Source of the DNA: Anaerovorax odorimutans | Lineage (GTDB): Bacteria; Bacillota; Clostridia; Peptostreptococcales; Anaerovoracaceae | Assembly (NCBI RefSeq): GCF_024459955.1 | Contig: NZ_JANFXK010000015.1 | Span: 40,760-104,759, forward strand | Reading direction: 5' to 3' | DNA length: 64,000 nt | Shown here: positions 31,341-39,729 of the stretch, in pieces | Numbering within the stretch: the first letter of the stretch is position 1 | Layout: each line of letters starts with the position of its first letter | Translations under genes and position numbers: made by a program | The notes under the pieces: generated by a model | Told to the model about the DNA's origin: nothing | What the model saw: the letters and a program-made list of their open reading frames with translations, nothing else | Databases searched by the model: none

Positions 31341-32882
31341 ATGGCATATTGTATGTATCTGAGAAAGTCCCGCGCCGATGCGGAAGCAGAGGCCCGCGGC
31401 GAGGGCGAGACGCTGGCCCGGCATGAAAAAATGCTGATGGATTTGGCACGGCGTCAAAAGCTCAATGTGACAAAAGTATATAAAGAAATCGTGTCAGGCG
31501 AAACCATAGCCGCCCGGCCTGTTATGCAGCAGCTTTTGACGGAAGTCGAAGATGGTGCGTGGGATGGGGTCTTAGTCGTGGAAGTAGAGCGGCTTGCCAG
31601 GGGAAACACATTAGACCAAGGTCTTGTCTCCCAAGCTTTTCAGTATTCTTGTACGAAAATCTACACTCCCCTTAAAACATATGATCCGAATAATGAATTT
31701 GATTCGGAGTATTTTGAGTTTGGATTGTTTATGAGCCGGCGCGAGTATAAGACGATCAACCGGCGGCTCCAGAATGGCCGACTGACTTCCGTTAACGAGG
31801 GGAAATACGTGGGAAATAAACCGCCGTATGGTTATGCCCGCAAAAAAATTGATGGTGATAAAGGCTATACGCTTGATATCATCCCGGAGCAGGCCGAAGC
31901 TGTGAAGCTTGCCTATGACCTCTATGTAAACCATGGCATGGGACCGCATCTCATTGCCGATGAACTGGACCGACTCGGATATAGACCCCTGTTTGTCGAT
32001 CACTGGTCGCCTCAAACCATCCGCGGCCTACTGGAAAACCCCGTTTATATAGGTAAGATCCGCTGGGGCGGTCGGGCGGGTATAAAAAGTATGCATAATG
32101 GCAAGCTCCAGGTCAGCCGCCCGCGCAACCAAAATCCAACGCTATGTGATGGACTCCATGACGCAATCATATCGGAGGATATCTATTACACTGCACAAAA
32201 AATCCGCACAGCAAATTCTCGGCCGCGCTGCAAGGGTACAATCATCAAAAACCCCCTTGCTGGAATCATTGTCTGTGGCATATGCGGTCATAATATGTCC
32301 AGACGCCCGTACCCAGACAACACAAAAGACACTTTGCTTTGTCCGGATTCGCACTGTACAAATGTATCTTCGTACCTTTGGATCGTTGAGGAAGAATTGT
32401 TGAAGGCAATCGACCAATATCTATCTGCTTTTCGCCTGCAACTCAAAGATCTTCCTTCTTCGCGGACAGATGAAAAAGATCAATTGAAGCAGGCAATCAC
32501 ACGTTACGAATCGGAACTCAAGACACTGGATAAACAATTTGATTCCCTTCATGATTTTTTAGAACAGGGCATATATACAACCGAAACATTTCTTGACCGT
32601 TCGGCAAAACTGGAAGCACGGCAGCAGGATGCCGCCAATCAGATCGTTAGGTTAAAAAGTGAGTTGAAGCAAAAGGAGTCAGAGTCTTCCCCGGAAAAAC
32701 TGATCCCAGTTTTTGAAAATATTTTGGATACTTACTGGACGCTTGAGACTCCAAAAGAGCGAAATGAATTGTTAAAAAGCGGAATTGAAAAAGTAATTTA
32801 TACAAAGCCGGAGGGCGGCAGATACAAGGGGAAGGAACGGGCTTTTACCCTTGAAATTTACCCACGGAGGACGTTTTTATAG
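31341..32882 (+). CDS. Large serine recombinase (integrase/excisionase)
   Basis: 513 residues. Catalytic N-terminal resolvase domain with nucleophile Ser10 in Tyr-Leu-Arg-Lys-Ser-Arg-Ala-Asp and VEVERLARGNTLDQG. It has a recombinase domain (Asn-Lys-Pro-Pro-Tyr-Gly-Tyr), a zinc ribbon (Cys-Gly-Ile-Cys-Gly-His ... Cys-Pro-Asp-Ser-His-Cys, about 310-340) and a coiled coil (about 375-455). Length and layout match phage integrases and the developmental recombinases SpoIVCA and SprA. Its stop is about 30 bases from resumed cotJC sequence, so it borders the attachment site it would act on. Confidence 0.95.
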   Translation: MAYCMYLRKSRADAEAEARGEGETLARHEKMLMDLARRQKLNVTKVYKEIVSGETIAARPVMQQLLTEVEDGAWDGVLVVEVERLARGNTLDQGLVSQAFQYSCTKIYTPLKTYDPNNEFDSEYFEFGLFMSRREYKTINRRLQNGRLTSVNEGKYVGNKPPYGYARKKIDGDKGYTLDIIPEQAEAVKLAYDLYVNHGMGPHLIADELDRLGYRPLFVDHWSPQTIRGLLENPVYIGKIRWGGRAGIKSMHNGKLQVSRPRNQNPTLCDGLHDAIISEDIYYTAQKIRTANSRPRCKGTIIKNPLAGIIVCGICGHNMSRRPYPDNTKDTLLCPDSHCTNVSSYLWIVEEELLKAIDQYLSAFRLQLKDLPSSRTDEKDQLKQAITRYESELKTLDKQFDSLHDFLEQGIYTTETFLDRSAKLEARQQDAANQIVRLKSELKQKESESSPEKLIPVFENILDTYWTLETPKERNELLKSGIEKVIYTKPEGGRYKGKERAFTLEIYPRRTFL

Positions 32883-32925
32883 GCTTTATGTATATCTTCA
32901 ATGCGCAAACGAACTTGCTCACCTC
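32883..32925 (+). other. Right prophage junction (att site) inside cotJC
   Basis: Catalase-type coding similarity begins at GAA 32911 (Glu-Leu-Ala-His-Leu-Glu-Met). The 18-20 codons before it, in the same frame, do not fit the family. The crossover must lie near 32900-32915. The exact core cannot be set without the left junction. Confidence 0.7.
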
Positions 32926-33315
32926 GAGATGGTCAGCACGATCATTCATCAGCTGACCAGAAACATGACCATCGAGCAGATCAAGGAAGCCGGTTTTGAA
33001 ACTTATTTCGTAGACCACACGGCCGGCGTTTACCCGCAGGCAGCGGCAGGATTCCCGTTTGACGCCCTCAGTTTCCAGTCTAAAGGCGATGCGATTACCG
33101 ATCTGGTCGAAGATATGGCTGCCGAACAGAAGGCGCGAACCACCTATGACAACATTCTCAGAATGGTAGACGATCCTGATGTTATCGATCCGATTCGTTT
33201 CCTGAGAGAACGTGAAGTCGCGCATTTCCAGAGATTTGGCGAAGCGCTGAGAATTGTGCAGGACAATCTGGACTGCAAGAATTTCTACGCGTTTAATCCT
33301 GAATTTGATAAGTAG
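32911..33315 (+). pseudogene. cotJC: 3' part of cotJC (manganese catalase/spore coat), interrupted by the prophage
   Basis: About 134 residues match the C-terminal two-thirds of CotJC/manganese catalase: Glu-Leu-Ala-His-Leu-Glu-Met-Val (metal ligands Glu and His), Tyr-Phe-Val-Asp-His, VYPQAAAGFPFDALSFQSKG, DLVEDMAAEQKARTTYDNIL (ligand Glu), DDPDVIDPIRFLREREVAHF (ligand His). The N-terminal third with the first ligand Glu is absent and should lie left of the prophage. Coding sequence is intact to its stop, so precise excision could restore a full gene, as in sigK or spsM elements. A frame from TTG 32851 exists but overlaps the recombinase. Confidence 0.88.
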
Positions 33316-33358
33316 ATGGATATCAACTAGATACTCTGATCTCGAATTGTTTTTAACG

Positions 33359-33388
33359 GCAGGCGGCCAATCCCGCCTGCTGTTTATA
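33359..33388 (+). terminator. Likely terminator after cotJC
   Basis: A perfect eight-base stem (GCAGGCGG/CCGCCTGC) with a six-base loop is followed by TGTTTAT. The T-tract is weak. On the minus strand it is followed by AAAAAC-type sequence and may also end the sensor kinase transcript. Confidence 0.55.
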
Positions 33389-33391
33389 ATA

Positions 33392-34774
33392 TCAACTTTC
33401 CCGATGCTTTTCGCATTTTGTATTTGAGGCCTCTCCTTCTCGCTTTTCCTCTTTCACAGCTCCTGTCATGTATATGTACACGCAAAACATTGTTTTGCTG
33501 TAGTCCACCTTCATCAGGCCTTCGTATTTTTCCACGATCCGTTTTACGGATGACAGGCCAATGCCCACCCCTTCATGTTTTGTAGACTCATAAATTCCCT
33601 CATGCTCCTTTATCCTGTTGTCGTACGTGTTTTGGATCATGGCCACCAGCTGCTCATTTTTTGCCTCTGCCTTAAGCTCTATGGATTTTGGTTCAGATTC
33701 CTGGTCCATGCAAGCCTCCACCGCATTTTTCACAAGATTTCCAAATATAATGCACAGATCTATATCCGCGATACTAACTTTCCTGGGAATATCCGCCTGA
33801 ATTTTGACGGAAACACCGCTTTTTCTCGCTTTTGCCGCATAATGCCGCAGAACCACATCAAGCGAATGATTTTCACAGATGGCAGGTTCCTCATTTGCCA
33901 GATTCCCTTGCGCCAGTTCATGCAAGTAGCTCTGCAGGCCCTCCATATCATTTCTTTCTGCCAGACCGTTCATGGATAACAGGTGATACTTCAGATCGTG
34001 TCTGATTCTGGCCATACTCTCCATCTGCTCCAAAAGCTTCTCATATTGTTCCTGCTCCATCTGCAGCTGAGCGGCCTTCATCTTCGCCTGTTCTCTGGCC
34101 ATGATGCCATTGTACGCCTGAATCAGCATCTGCAATGTCACTAAGAAAAATATATAAGTGGCAAATGACCATAAAACACTAAAAAGGATGTCACCTGTCC
34201 CTGTATAATCAATATTTTTCCAATAATCGTTGACAATTTTTACATAAAAAATCGTATATGCCAGGGCCGGGATAATCCAGATAAACTTCCAGAAATAGAA
34301 TGCGATGTTGAATTCGACCACCCGTCTGTACATTTTGAATAACAACAGCCAAAGCAGTGGTATATGCAGGAGCAAAACTACTATGGATATCATATTTTCG
34401 ACTGCGGAAGAATTTACTCCCGCTGCGGAAACAATCACTTTGGCAATGGCCAGGATATTGACATACAGGTTCAGCACAACCAGGACAATGAAAAGAAGCT
34501 CAAACCAGCTTCCCTTGATGGCTAGGTGAAAAACCAAAACCGCGGATAAAATCCATAGCAGGCAGCCCAACAGGTTATATTTTGTAAAACACATACCGGG
34601 AGTAAGGAAAAACACTGTGATCAATATGGTAATGATCACCAGCAGCAAAACCAGTATTCCGGTTTTCATATTGTTGTGGCGAAAACGGCTTTTGAGCGGC
34701 ACAAATACGAAAAAGGCAAAAACAGTACAGCAGACTATGACTCTCAAAACGATACTAATGGTTTCCGGATTCAT
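33392..34774 (-). CDS. AgrC-like GHKL sensor histidine kinase (orphan)
   Basis: About 460 residues from ATG 34774 (AGGAGATGG site). Six or seven N-terminal membrane segments (about 10-240) give a receptor-type sensor. The DHp box is RIRHDLKYHLLSMNG with the phospho-accepting His. The GHKL ATPase has a degenerate N box (IFGNLVKNAVEACMD) and a Gly-Val-Gly-Ile-Gly-Leu-Ser-Ser-Val-Lys loop. This layout is that of quorum-sensing AgrC/ComD kinases. No LytTR response regulator and no AgrB/AgrD genes are adjacent, so its partner is elsewhere or was lost. Confidence 0.87.
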   Translation of the reverse strand: MNPETISIVLRVIVCCTVFAFFVFVPLKSRFRHNNMKTGILVLLLVIITILITVFFLTPGMCFTKYNLLGCLLWILSAVLVFHLAIKGSWFELLFIVLVVLNLYVNILAIAKVIVSAAGVNSSAVENMISIVVLLLHIPLLWLLLFKMYRRVVEFNIAFYFWKFIWIIPALAYTIFYVKIVNDYWKNIDYTGTGDILFSVLWSFATYIFFLVTLQMLIQAYNGIMAREQAKMKAAQLQMEQEQYEKLLEQMESMARIRHDLKYHLLSMNGLAERNDMEGLQSYLHELAQGNLANEEPAICENHSLDVVLRHYAAKARKSGVSVKIQADIPRKVSIADIDLCIIFGNLVKNAVEACMDQESEPKSIELKAEAKNEQLVAMIQNTYDNRIKEHEGIYESTKHEGVGIGLSSVKRIVEKYEGLMKVDYSKTMFCVYIYMTGAVKEEKREGEASNTKCEKHRES

Positions 34775-35025
34775 TCTATCCATCTCCTCACATTTGCTAT
34801 CGCCATTTTAGCACATAATTCGCCTTTTCACCATTTACAAAATAAGGAAAAATGCGTCTAAATCTGTAAATCCGGTCGGCTGCTTTTACACCAACTCGCC
34901 CAGCATCCCGACCCGCACAGCACAGCAGCGCAAATAGCCTCACATCTGGCAGCATCCACAAAGGAAGACTCCTTTACAATTTCTCGAAATTCTTTCTCAA
35001 CTCCGCGCTGACCGGCTCTGTTTTC

Positions 35026-36231
35026 TCAGATCAACCACGCCGGCACATACCAGTTTTTCTCGTCAATCGGAAAGATATCTGGCGGCAGACAGATGACCAG
35101 GCCCGTTCCAATCTCTGTTTTTAAATGCCCAGTTCCCTGAAAAGCCTTTTCTTTTTCCTGTTCCTTTTCAATCGGTTTCAAAACAGAGAAATGCTTGGTA
35201 GCGCCCTTTGGTGCTGATGCCTTTTTTATTTCAATAGGATTAACAATTCCATTTTGGTATAGGATCAAATCAATTTCTTTTTGGTTGCTGTCGCGGTAAA
35301 AATACAGCGGCGGACGCTTTCCCGCATTCAAATAACTCTTGTAGATTTCGCCTACAACCCAGGTCTCAAAAATCTGCCCGCTCATAGCACCTCTTTCAAG
35401 GACTTCCGTTGAGTGCCACCCTGTCAAGTAAGAGCACAGTCCCGTATCCAGAAAATACATTCGCGGAGCCTTAATTACGCGGTTCAGCGCAGTGTTAAAA
35501 TACGGCGGAACCAATAGAACCAAGCCTGAAGAAACTAATATCGACAGCCACTGCTTTGCCGTTGGGGCGGAAATATCCACTTCATTAGCAAGCGCCTCAT
35601 AATTGACATTCGTCGCTGTTCTTGCCGCAACTGCGCCAAGGAAACGGAAAAATGTCATTTCATCGGCCACCTGAGACAAATCCCTGATATCCCGGCTTAT
35701 ATAGGTCTGCAAATAAGATTCAAAATATTGTTCCCTGCTCACTGCCTCGTTTTCATAAAGCCTTGGCATAGAGCCTTTGTATATGCGTTCAAAAATTTGC
35801 ATCAAACTCATGGGCTTAATATGCTCGAGCCTCTTAATCAATTCCGGGATATCCGCTTCGAAAGCAGGACACTTCTTCCCATTGATCTCGCTGTTTGAAA
35901 GGCCCTCCATTTCCAAGATGCCCGCCCTGCCGGCAAGGGACTCTGTCACATTTTTCATCATATGGAACGTCTGTGAACCCGTAAGCCAAAAATCACCGCA
36001 ATTCTTATGGGCATCTACATACATCTTGATATATGGAAACAATTCCGGAGCATATTGAACCTCATCGATTAAAACAGGCGGTTCATATCTCTGAATAAAC
36101 ATCGCCGGATCTGCTATAGCGGATTGTCTTATGGACGGATCATCGAGAGAAACAATCCTGCGCTCTGGCTCCGCCATCTTCTTTAATAAAGTCGTCTTTC
36201 CGACAACAATACACATCGTCAAAGCCATCAC
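35026..36231 (-). CDS. AAA/DUF4143 ATPase, N-terminus damaged
   Basis: 401 residues of the AAA_14/DUF4143 family: Walker B-type VLIDEVQYAPELFPYIK, arginine-sensor region Trp-Leu-Thr-Gly-Ser-Gln, then the DUF4143 domain with GQIFETWVVGEIYKSY and a PD-(D/E)XK-like Asp-Leu-Ile ... Glu-Ile-Lys. Normal members start about 30 residues earlier with Gly-Pro-Arg-Gln-Val-Gly-Lys-Thr. Here the site reads Cys-Ile-Val-Val-Gly-Lys-Thr, preceded by unrelated sequence. The gene has lost its true 5' end and is probably inactive. Confidence 0.75.
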   Translation of the reverse strand: MMALTMCIVVGKTTLLKKMAEPERRIVSLDDPSIRQSAIADPAMFIQRYEPPVLIDEVQYAPELFPYIKMYVDAHKNCGDFWLTGSQTFHMMKNVTESLAGRAGILEMEGLSNSEINGKKCPAFEADIPELIKRLEHIKPMSLMQIFERIYKGSMPRLYENEAVSREQYFESYLQTYISRDIRDLSQVADEMTFFRFLGAVAARTATNVNYEALANEVDISAPTAKQWLSILVSSGLVLLVPPYFNTALNRVIKAPRMYFLDTGLCSYLTGWHSTEVLERGAMSGQIFETWVVGEIYKSYLNAGKRPPLYFYRDSNQKEIDLILYQNGIVNPIEIKKASAPKGATKHFSVLKPIEKEQEKEKAFQGTGHLKTEIGTGLVICLPPDIFPIDEKNWYVPAWLI

Positions 36232-36607
36232 CCATTTACCGGCAAAGATTCTTGCGTTAAAGCGGTTCGCCTCCTGTTTCCCCTCTGCTTCTCCTTGTCA
36301 ATATTTGTAAAAATTTGTTAAATCAAATAGTTTTATCAACAACTAATTAAAATACGGCTAAGTGTTGAAGTTTTCTATGGGCTTGGGGTGTATCTGACAG
36401 GAATTCTATCGAAAGTGCCAATATTTTTAAACTACGCAAGCCGCAACCGTTGAAAAAGTCTCAACAATGGGCCGCAAAAGTGCAATGTTGTTGATGAAAC
36501 TCTATGATGCTGATTAAATAACGCTCTCCATTGGCCCTCAAGTAGTCTGTCGTCATCATTTTATCCATTGCTTCCATAACTTCTGGAATTCCAAAGCCAT
36601 CACCCAC
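36232..36607. other. Gene-poor decayed segment with imperfect direct repeat
   Basis: About 50 bases at 36224-36275 and 36592-36643 are related (shared CAAAGCCATCACCCA and following ACCGGCA). On the minus strand both encode a short Arg-Phe-...-Gly-Lys/Glu-Trp-Val-Met-Ala-Leu segment. Between them I see only short frames, one of about 48 codons (GDGFGIPEVMEAMDKMMTTD). The region looks like remains of deleted or rearranged genes. Confidence 0.45.
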
Positions 36608-36859
36608 TCACCGGCAGAGATGCCTGAGTCGAAGCGCTTCACTGACCACATCCTTAAATCGTTCCACATCGCAGTATAATCTTGAATACGGGAAGATAAT
36701 CGACTGACTTTTGTCCTCCAACAATTGGTCAATTTTATAATCGCACATGAATCGGTTCTCCTGTTCCAGTTCTTTTTGCGATATCAGCGCCGCCCTTTTG
36801 TATTCTTGCGGAATATAAAGAGATGCGTGAGGGATATGTACAATCATATTTTTCATCAT
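36608..36859 (-). pseudogene. N-formylglutamate amidohydrolase, N-terminal fragment
   Basis: 83 residues with the start of the N-formylglutamate amidohydrolase fold: HIPHASLYIPQEYKRAAL and Phe-Pro-Tyr-Ser-Arg-Leu-Tyr-Cys-Asp-Val-Glu-Arg-Phe-Lys-Asp. Full-length members have about 230-280 residues. Here similarity stops right after Arg-Phe-Lys-Asp, at the decayed repeat, and a stop follows about 14 codons later. The catalytic second half is missing. Confidence 0.7.
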
Positions 36860-36878
36860 TTTGGTGCTCCTTTCTTGT

Positions 36879-36909
36879 AAAAGAAAAACACCTGAGATAG
36901 CTCAAGTGT
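36879..36909 (-). terminator. Rho-independent terminator of the RNA-repair operon
   Basis: On the minus strand ACACTTGAG, a CTAT loop and CTCAGGTGT (one G-U pair) are followed by TTTTTCTTTT. It lies about 110 bases after the rtcB stop, so the transcript includes the structured segment at 36926..37006. Confidence 0.85.
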
Positions 36910-36925
36910 TCCTAATTTAAGCTAT

Positions 36926-37006
36926 CCTTATCCGTCTGGGTTTACCACCTTAAACGAGCAGGTTGGTGTGATCTGCGAGCCAGTCTCTAAATCACTCTTT
37001 ATAAGG
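36926..37006 (-). ncRNA. Possible structured RNA in the rtcB 3' region
   Basis: An 81-base segment closed by CCTTAT/ATAAGG contains an inner GTGAT/ATCAC hairpin and a CACC/GGTG arm on the minus strand. It begins 12 bases after rtcB and precedes the operon terminator. The size resembles the cloverleaf element upstream of the Ro gene. It could be a further Ro-bound RNA or only a 3' UTR. Confidence 0.4.
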
Positions 37007-37017
37007 TAAATATTCTA

Positions 37018-38226
37018 TTATTCCGCGGCCTTAAAGTTGTACAAAGGCCGTATGCGGCTGATGATCCGGGCCGTATCGGTTATCTGCGAGGTGATTTCCT
37101 CCAGACTCTTATAAGCCATCGGCGCTTCATCGAGGGTCGCTTTACCCACGCAGGTCGTGTAAATGCCCGACATCTGTTTCCTGTATTCTTCCAGCGAAAG
37201 CTTATCCGAAGCAGCCTTTCTGCTCATCAGCCGCCCCGCCCCGTGGGGAGCGGAACAGTTCCAATCCTCATTGCCCCGGCCTTCACAGATCAGACTGCCG
37301 TCCCGCATATTGATGGGAATCAGCAGCTTCTCCCCTGCTTTGGCGGAGACAGCGCCTTTGCGCAAGATCATGGCGTCGGTGTCGATGTAGTTATGTATGG
37401 TGGTAAAGGAATCTTTAGCAGCAATCCCCATGCCCTCCAGAATCACATCGGTCATCGCCTTTCGGTTGAGTGCAGCAAAGCGCTGAATCAGTTTCATATC
37501 GTGAATATAATCGTCGAAAAGCTTTCCCTCCACATAAGCCAGGTCCTTTGGCACCGGTGTCATCATCGCCCGCCGTTTTTTCAGGGCCTTGATTGCTTTA
37601 TGGATTTCTTTGCTATTCCCTTCCTCTTTCATACGGGCGATCATCTCATCGATTTGGAACCTGGCGTTTCCGCAGAGTGCGTGAAATGCCTGATTCTGAT
37701 AATACCTTGCCACCTCATTACCGATATGGCGGCTTCCCGAGTGAACGACCAGATAGAGTGCTCCCGATTCGCTTTGGTCCACTTCGATAAAATGATTTCC
37801 GCCGCCCAGGGTGCCGATGCTCCGCCGGGCACGTGTAAGATTGACCTCTGTGCCGCACCGAAGCTGTGTCAAATCAATCTGATCGTTCAGCGGATGCGGA
37901 GTCTCTCTAATCTCACGTCCGCAAGGGATCTCCCTTCTGATAAGCTTATCCAGTTTTTCAAAATCTACGTGCTCCCCATCCAGCCGCACAGTTTCCATGC
38001 CGCAGCCGATATCTACGCCCACCATGCCGGGAACAACCTTATCTGTTATAGTCATGGTCGTACCGATGGTGCATCCCATTCCGGCGTGCACATCCGGCAT
38101 GATGCGGAGCTTGCTGCCTGCGAAAACTTCCTGATCGCAGACCGCTTTAATCTGTCCTTTTGCGGATTTTTCCAGTTCTGCGCAGAAGCAAAGCGCCGTA
38201 TTATAGTTTCCCTGTACCTCAATCAT
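37018..38226 (-). CDS. rtcB: RNA-splicing/repair ligase RtcB
   Basis: 402 residues from ATG 38226 (GGAGGGCC site). RtcB joins RNA ends bearing 2',3'-cyclic phosphate or 3'-phosphate to 5'-OH ends using GTP and Mn2+. Key residues are Cys75 in GVDIGCGM, His145 in Gly-Gly-Gly-Asn-His-Phe-Ile-Glu, His162 in His-Ser-Gly-Ser-Arg, and the guanylylated His328 in Ala-Pro-His-Gly-Ala-Gly-Arg. All are present. It is the distal gene after the Ro protein and Y RNA, with a 17-base gap, in a locus with two WYL regulators; a role in repair of cleaved RNA is likely. Confidence 0.95.
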   Translation of the reverse strand: MIEVQGNYNTALCFCAELEKSAKGQIKAVCDQEVFAGSKLRIMPDVHAGMGCTIGTTMTITDKVVPGMVGVDIGCGMETVRLDGEHVDFEKLDKLIRREIPCGREIRETPHPLNDQIDLTQLRCGTEVNLTRARRSIGTLGGGNHFIEVDQSESGALYLVVHSGSRHIGNEVARYYQNQAFHALCGNARFQIDEMIARMKEEGNSKEIHKAIKALKKRRAMMTPVPKDLAYVEGKLFDDYIHDMKLIQRFAALNRKAMTDVILEGMGIAAKDSFTTIHNYIDTDAMILRKGAVSAKAGEKLLIPINMRDGSLICEGRGNEDWNCSAPHGAGRLMSRKAASDKLSLEEYRKQMSGIYTTCVGKATLDEAPMAYKSLEEITSQITDTARIISRIRPLYNFKAAE

Positions 38227-38242
38227 ATCGTAGGCCCTCCTG

Positions 38243-39700
38243 TCAGGCGGTTATTCTGTCATAACGCTCACTGTTCAGCACTTCCATCATATAAGCATAG
38301 GGCGTCAGGTTTCCCGATGAAATCATGGAAAAGATCCGCGGCGAGCAGCCGGAAACCAGGGCCGCGCCCTGCTCGTTGAGCTTGACAGGCTGCTGGCGGT
38401 TTCGGCTGTCCACGTTCCAGAACACCAGTCTTGGAAGCGCATATCCATGTTTTGAAAACATTCTTTTAGCATATTCAAAATTTGTCATCTGTGCGTTTTC
38501 CGTACAGGAGTCGAACTCCATGTCGGATATTATGTAAATCGTCTCCGGCAGCTCTTTTTGCGGCAGCCTGTTTTTGACAGCTGTTTTCAGCACCAGCTCG
38601 AAGACCTTCTGTATATCCGTGTTGGCCACCTCGTTAAAGCCTGTGCAGTAAACCACCTTCTCATAGATCGTCCGGCCTTTGATCTCCACCAGCTGCGGCT
38701 TGTGGGAAAAGGTAATGAAATGATTCTTAAAGGGCCCCTCATTTCGTTCCCCGAAGTAAATCGCAAGCGATATTGCCACTGCCGCCGGAAGCGTATTGCT
38801 GCCATAATACATGGAGGCTGAGCCGTCTGCCACCACCAGCGCATTTTCGCCTCTTGTGAAGTCTTCCTGCGCGTTCCAGGTCACATCGATGCTCCGGCGT
38901 TCATCTTCGGCGGTGTTTTCCCGAAAAAACGGCGTAATAATGTCATATGGCGTTAATGTCCCTGTATGAAGGGTAGCCGCTCCGTTTCTCACCTGTTCCA
39001 GAAAGGCCTCATACCTTGATCTATCGTTTCTGAAAAAAGCCTTTCGATATTTGAGCATAGCCCTGGATGGCTGCTTGGCATAATCAAACGTATAGTCCTT
39101 CTCCCGAAGATTGTTTTCAATGATCCGAATCTCGCTCCGCAGGCGCACAAGGCTTTTTCTGTATTGCTGATCGTTCATGCCCAGACTGCGGGCGATCTTT
39201 TTGGCTCGCCGCACGGTTTCCGGGCTGGATGCGTTGACAGACGGCAGCCACTTGGCAAGCAGCGATACCTTTCCGCTCTTTTCCAGAGCGTCCAGATCTG
39301 CGTTCAGCTGACTTTGTATGTAAGAAAGCGCCTCTGCCTCGCATGGCGTATCCAGCAGCACCAGCAAATCGTCATATCTGCCGTATTCGCAAATAAAGCT
39401 TATGTTTTTTCGCACTGACCTGGCATTGTGGAAGGCCAGCCAGCGAAGTATAACCCGAAAGCTCCGTCTTTCCCCCAGCCCGCCCCGGACATCACGGGCA
39501 AAGAATAAAATCTTCATAGCCATATCGGGATTTTCCGCATAAGCCCTCGCAAAACGCTCCATTATCTGCTCTTCCTTTTGATTTCGCAGAGCGCCGATGA
39601 CGGCAAACAAATCTACGCAGTCGGAATCCGTTGTCCTATACGCAGCAGCGCCGTTTTCCGTTTGTGTTTTGTTCGCTTCCCTTTTTAAAAATTGCAGCAT
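38243..39700 (-). CDS. rsr: Ro/TROVE-domain RNA-binding protein (Rsr)
   Basis: 485 residues from ATG 39700 (GGAGGAATC site). The N-terminal TROVE HEAT-repeat ring includes DCVDLFAVIGALRNQKEEQI and FFARDVRGGLGERRSFRVIL. The C-terminal von Willebrand A domain has the MIDAS motif Asp-Gly-Ser-Ala-Ser in LVVADGSASMYYG. Ro binds misfolded RNA ends through its central hole and Y RNA on its outer face. The Y RNA gene lies immediately upstream and rtcB immediately downstream, so the three form one functional unit. Confidence 0.95.
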   Translation of the reverse strand: MLQFLKREANKTQTENGAAAYRTTDSDCVDLFAVIGALRNQKEEQIMERFARAYAENPDMAMKILFFARDVRGGLGERRSFRVILRWLAFHNARSVRKNISFICEYGRYDDLLVLLDTPCEAEALSYIQSQLNADLDALEKSGKVSLLAKWLPSVNASSPETVRRAKKIARSLGMNDQQYRKSLVRLRSEIRIIENNLREKDYTFDYAKQPSRAMLKYRKAFFRNDRSRYEAFLEQVRNGAATLHTGTLTPYDIITPFFRENTAEDERRSIDVTWNAQEDFTRGENALVVADGSASMYYGSNTLPAAVAISLAIYFGERNEGPFKNHFITFSHKPQLVEIKGRTIYEKVVYCTGFNEVANTDIQKVFELVLKTAVKNRLPQKELPETIYIISDMEFDSCTENAQMTNFEYAKRMFSKHGYALPRLVFWNVDSRNRQQPVKLNEQGAALVSGCSPRIFSMISSGNLTPYAYMMEVLNSERYDRITA

Positions 39701-39729
39701 GACGATTCCTCCTTTTTCGAAAAATTTAC

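Larger units (their letters stand above)
1..32910. mobile_element. Prophage (PBSX-like contractile-tail module, serine recombinase), left end outside window
   Basis: A continuous set of phage genes runs from tail fibres at the left edge to a large serine recombinase ending at 32882. Immediately after it, host cotJC coding sequence resumes at about 32911. Terminase, portal, protease, HK97 capsid, connectors, sheath, tube, tape measure and baseplate occur in the order usual for PBSX/XkdK-type myoviruses. No lysis genes and no left attachment site are visible, so the element is longer than 33 kb. The module looks intact. Apart from two G-tract frame breaks in the fibre genes and a normal programmed frameshift I saw no disrupted gene. 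The bounds inside cotJC are inferred from where catalase similarity begins. Confidence 0.93.

Noticed and set aside
37243..38379. Long plus-strand frame opposite rtcB
   Set aside because: Antisense shadow of the RtcB gene; no ribosome site and no sensible protein features.
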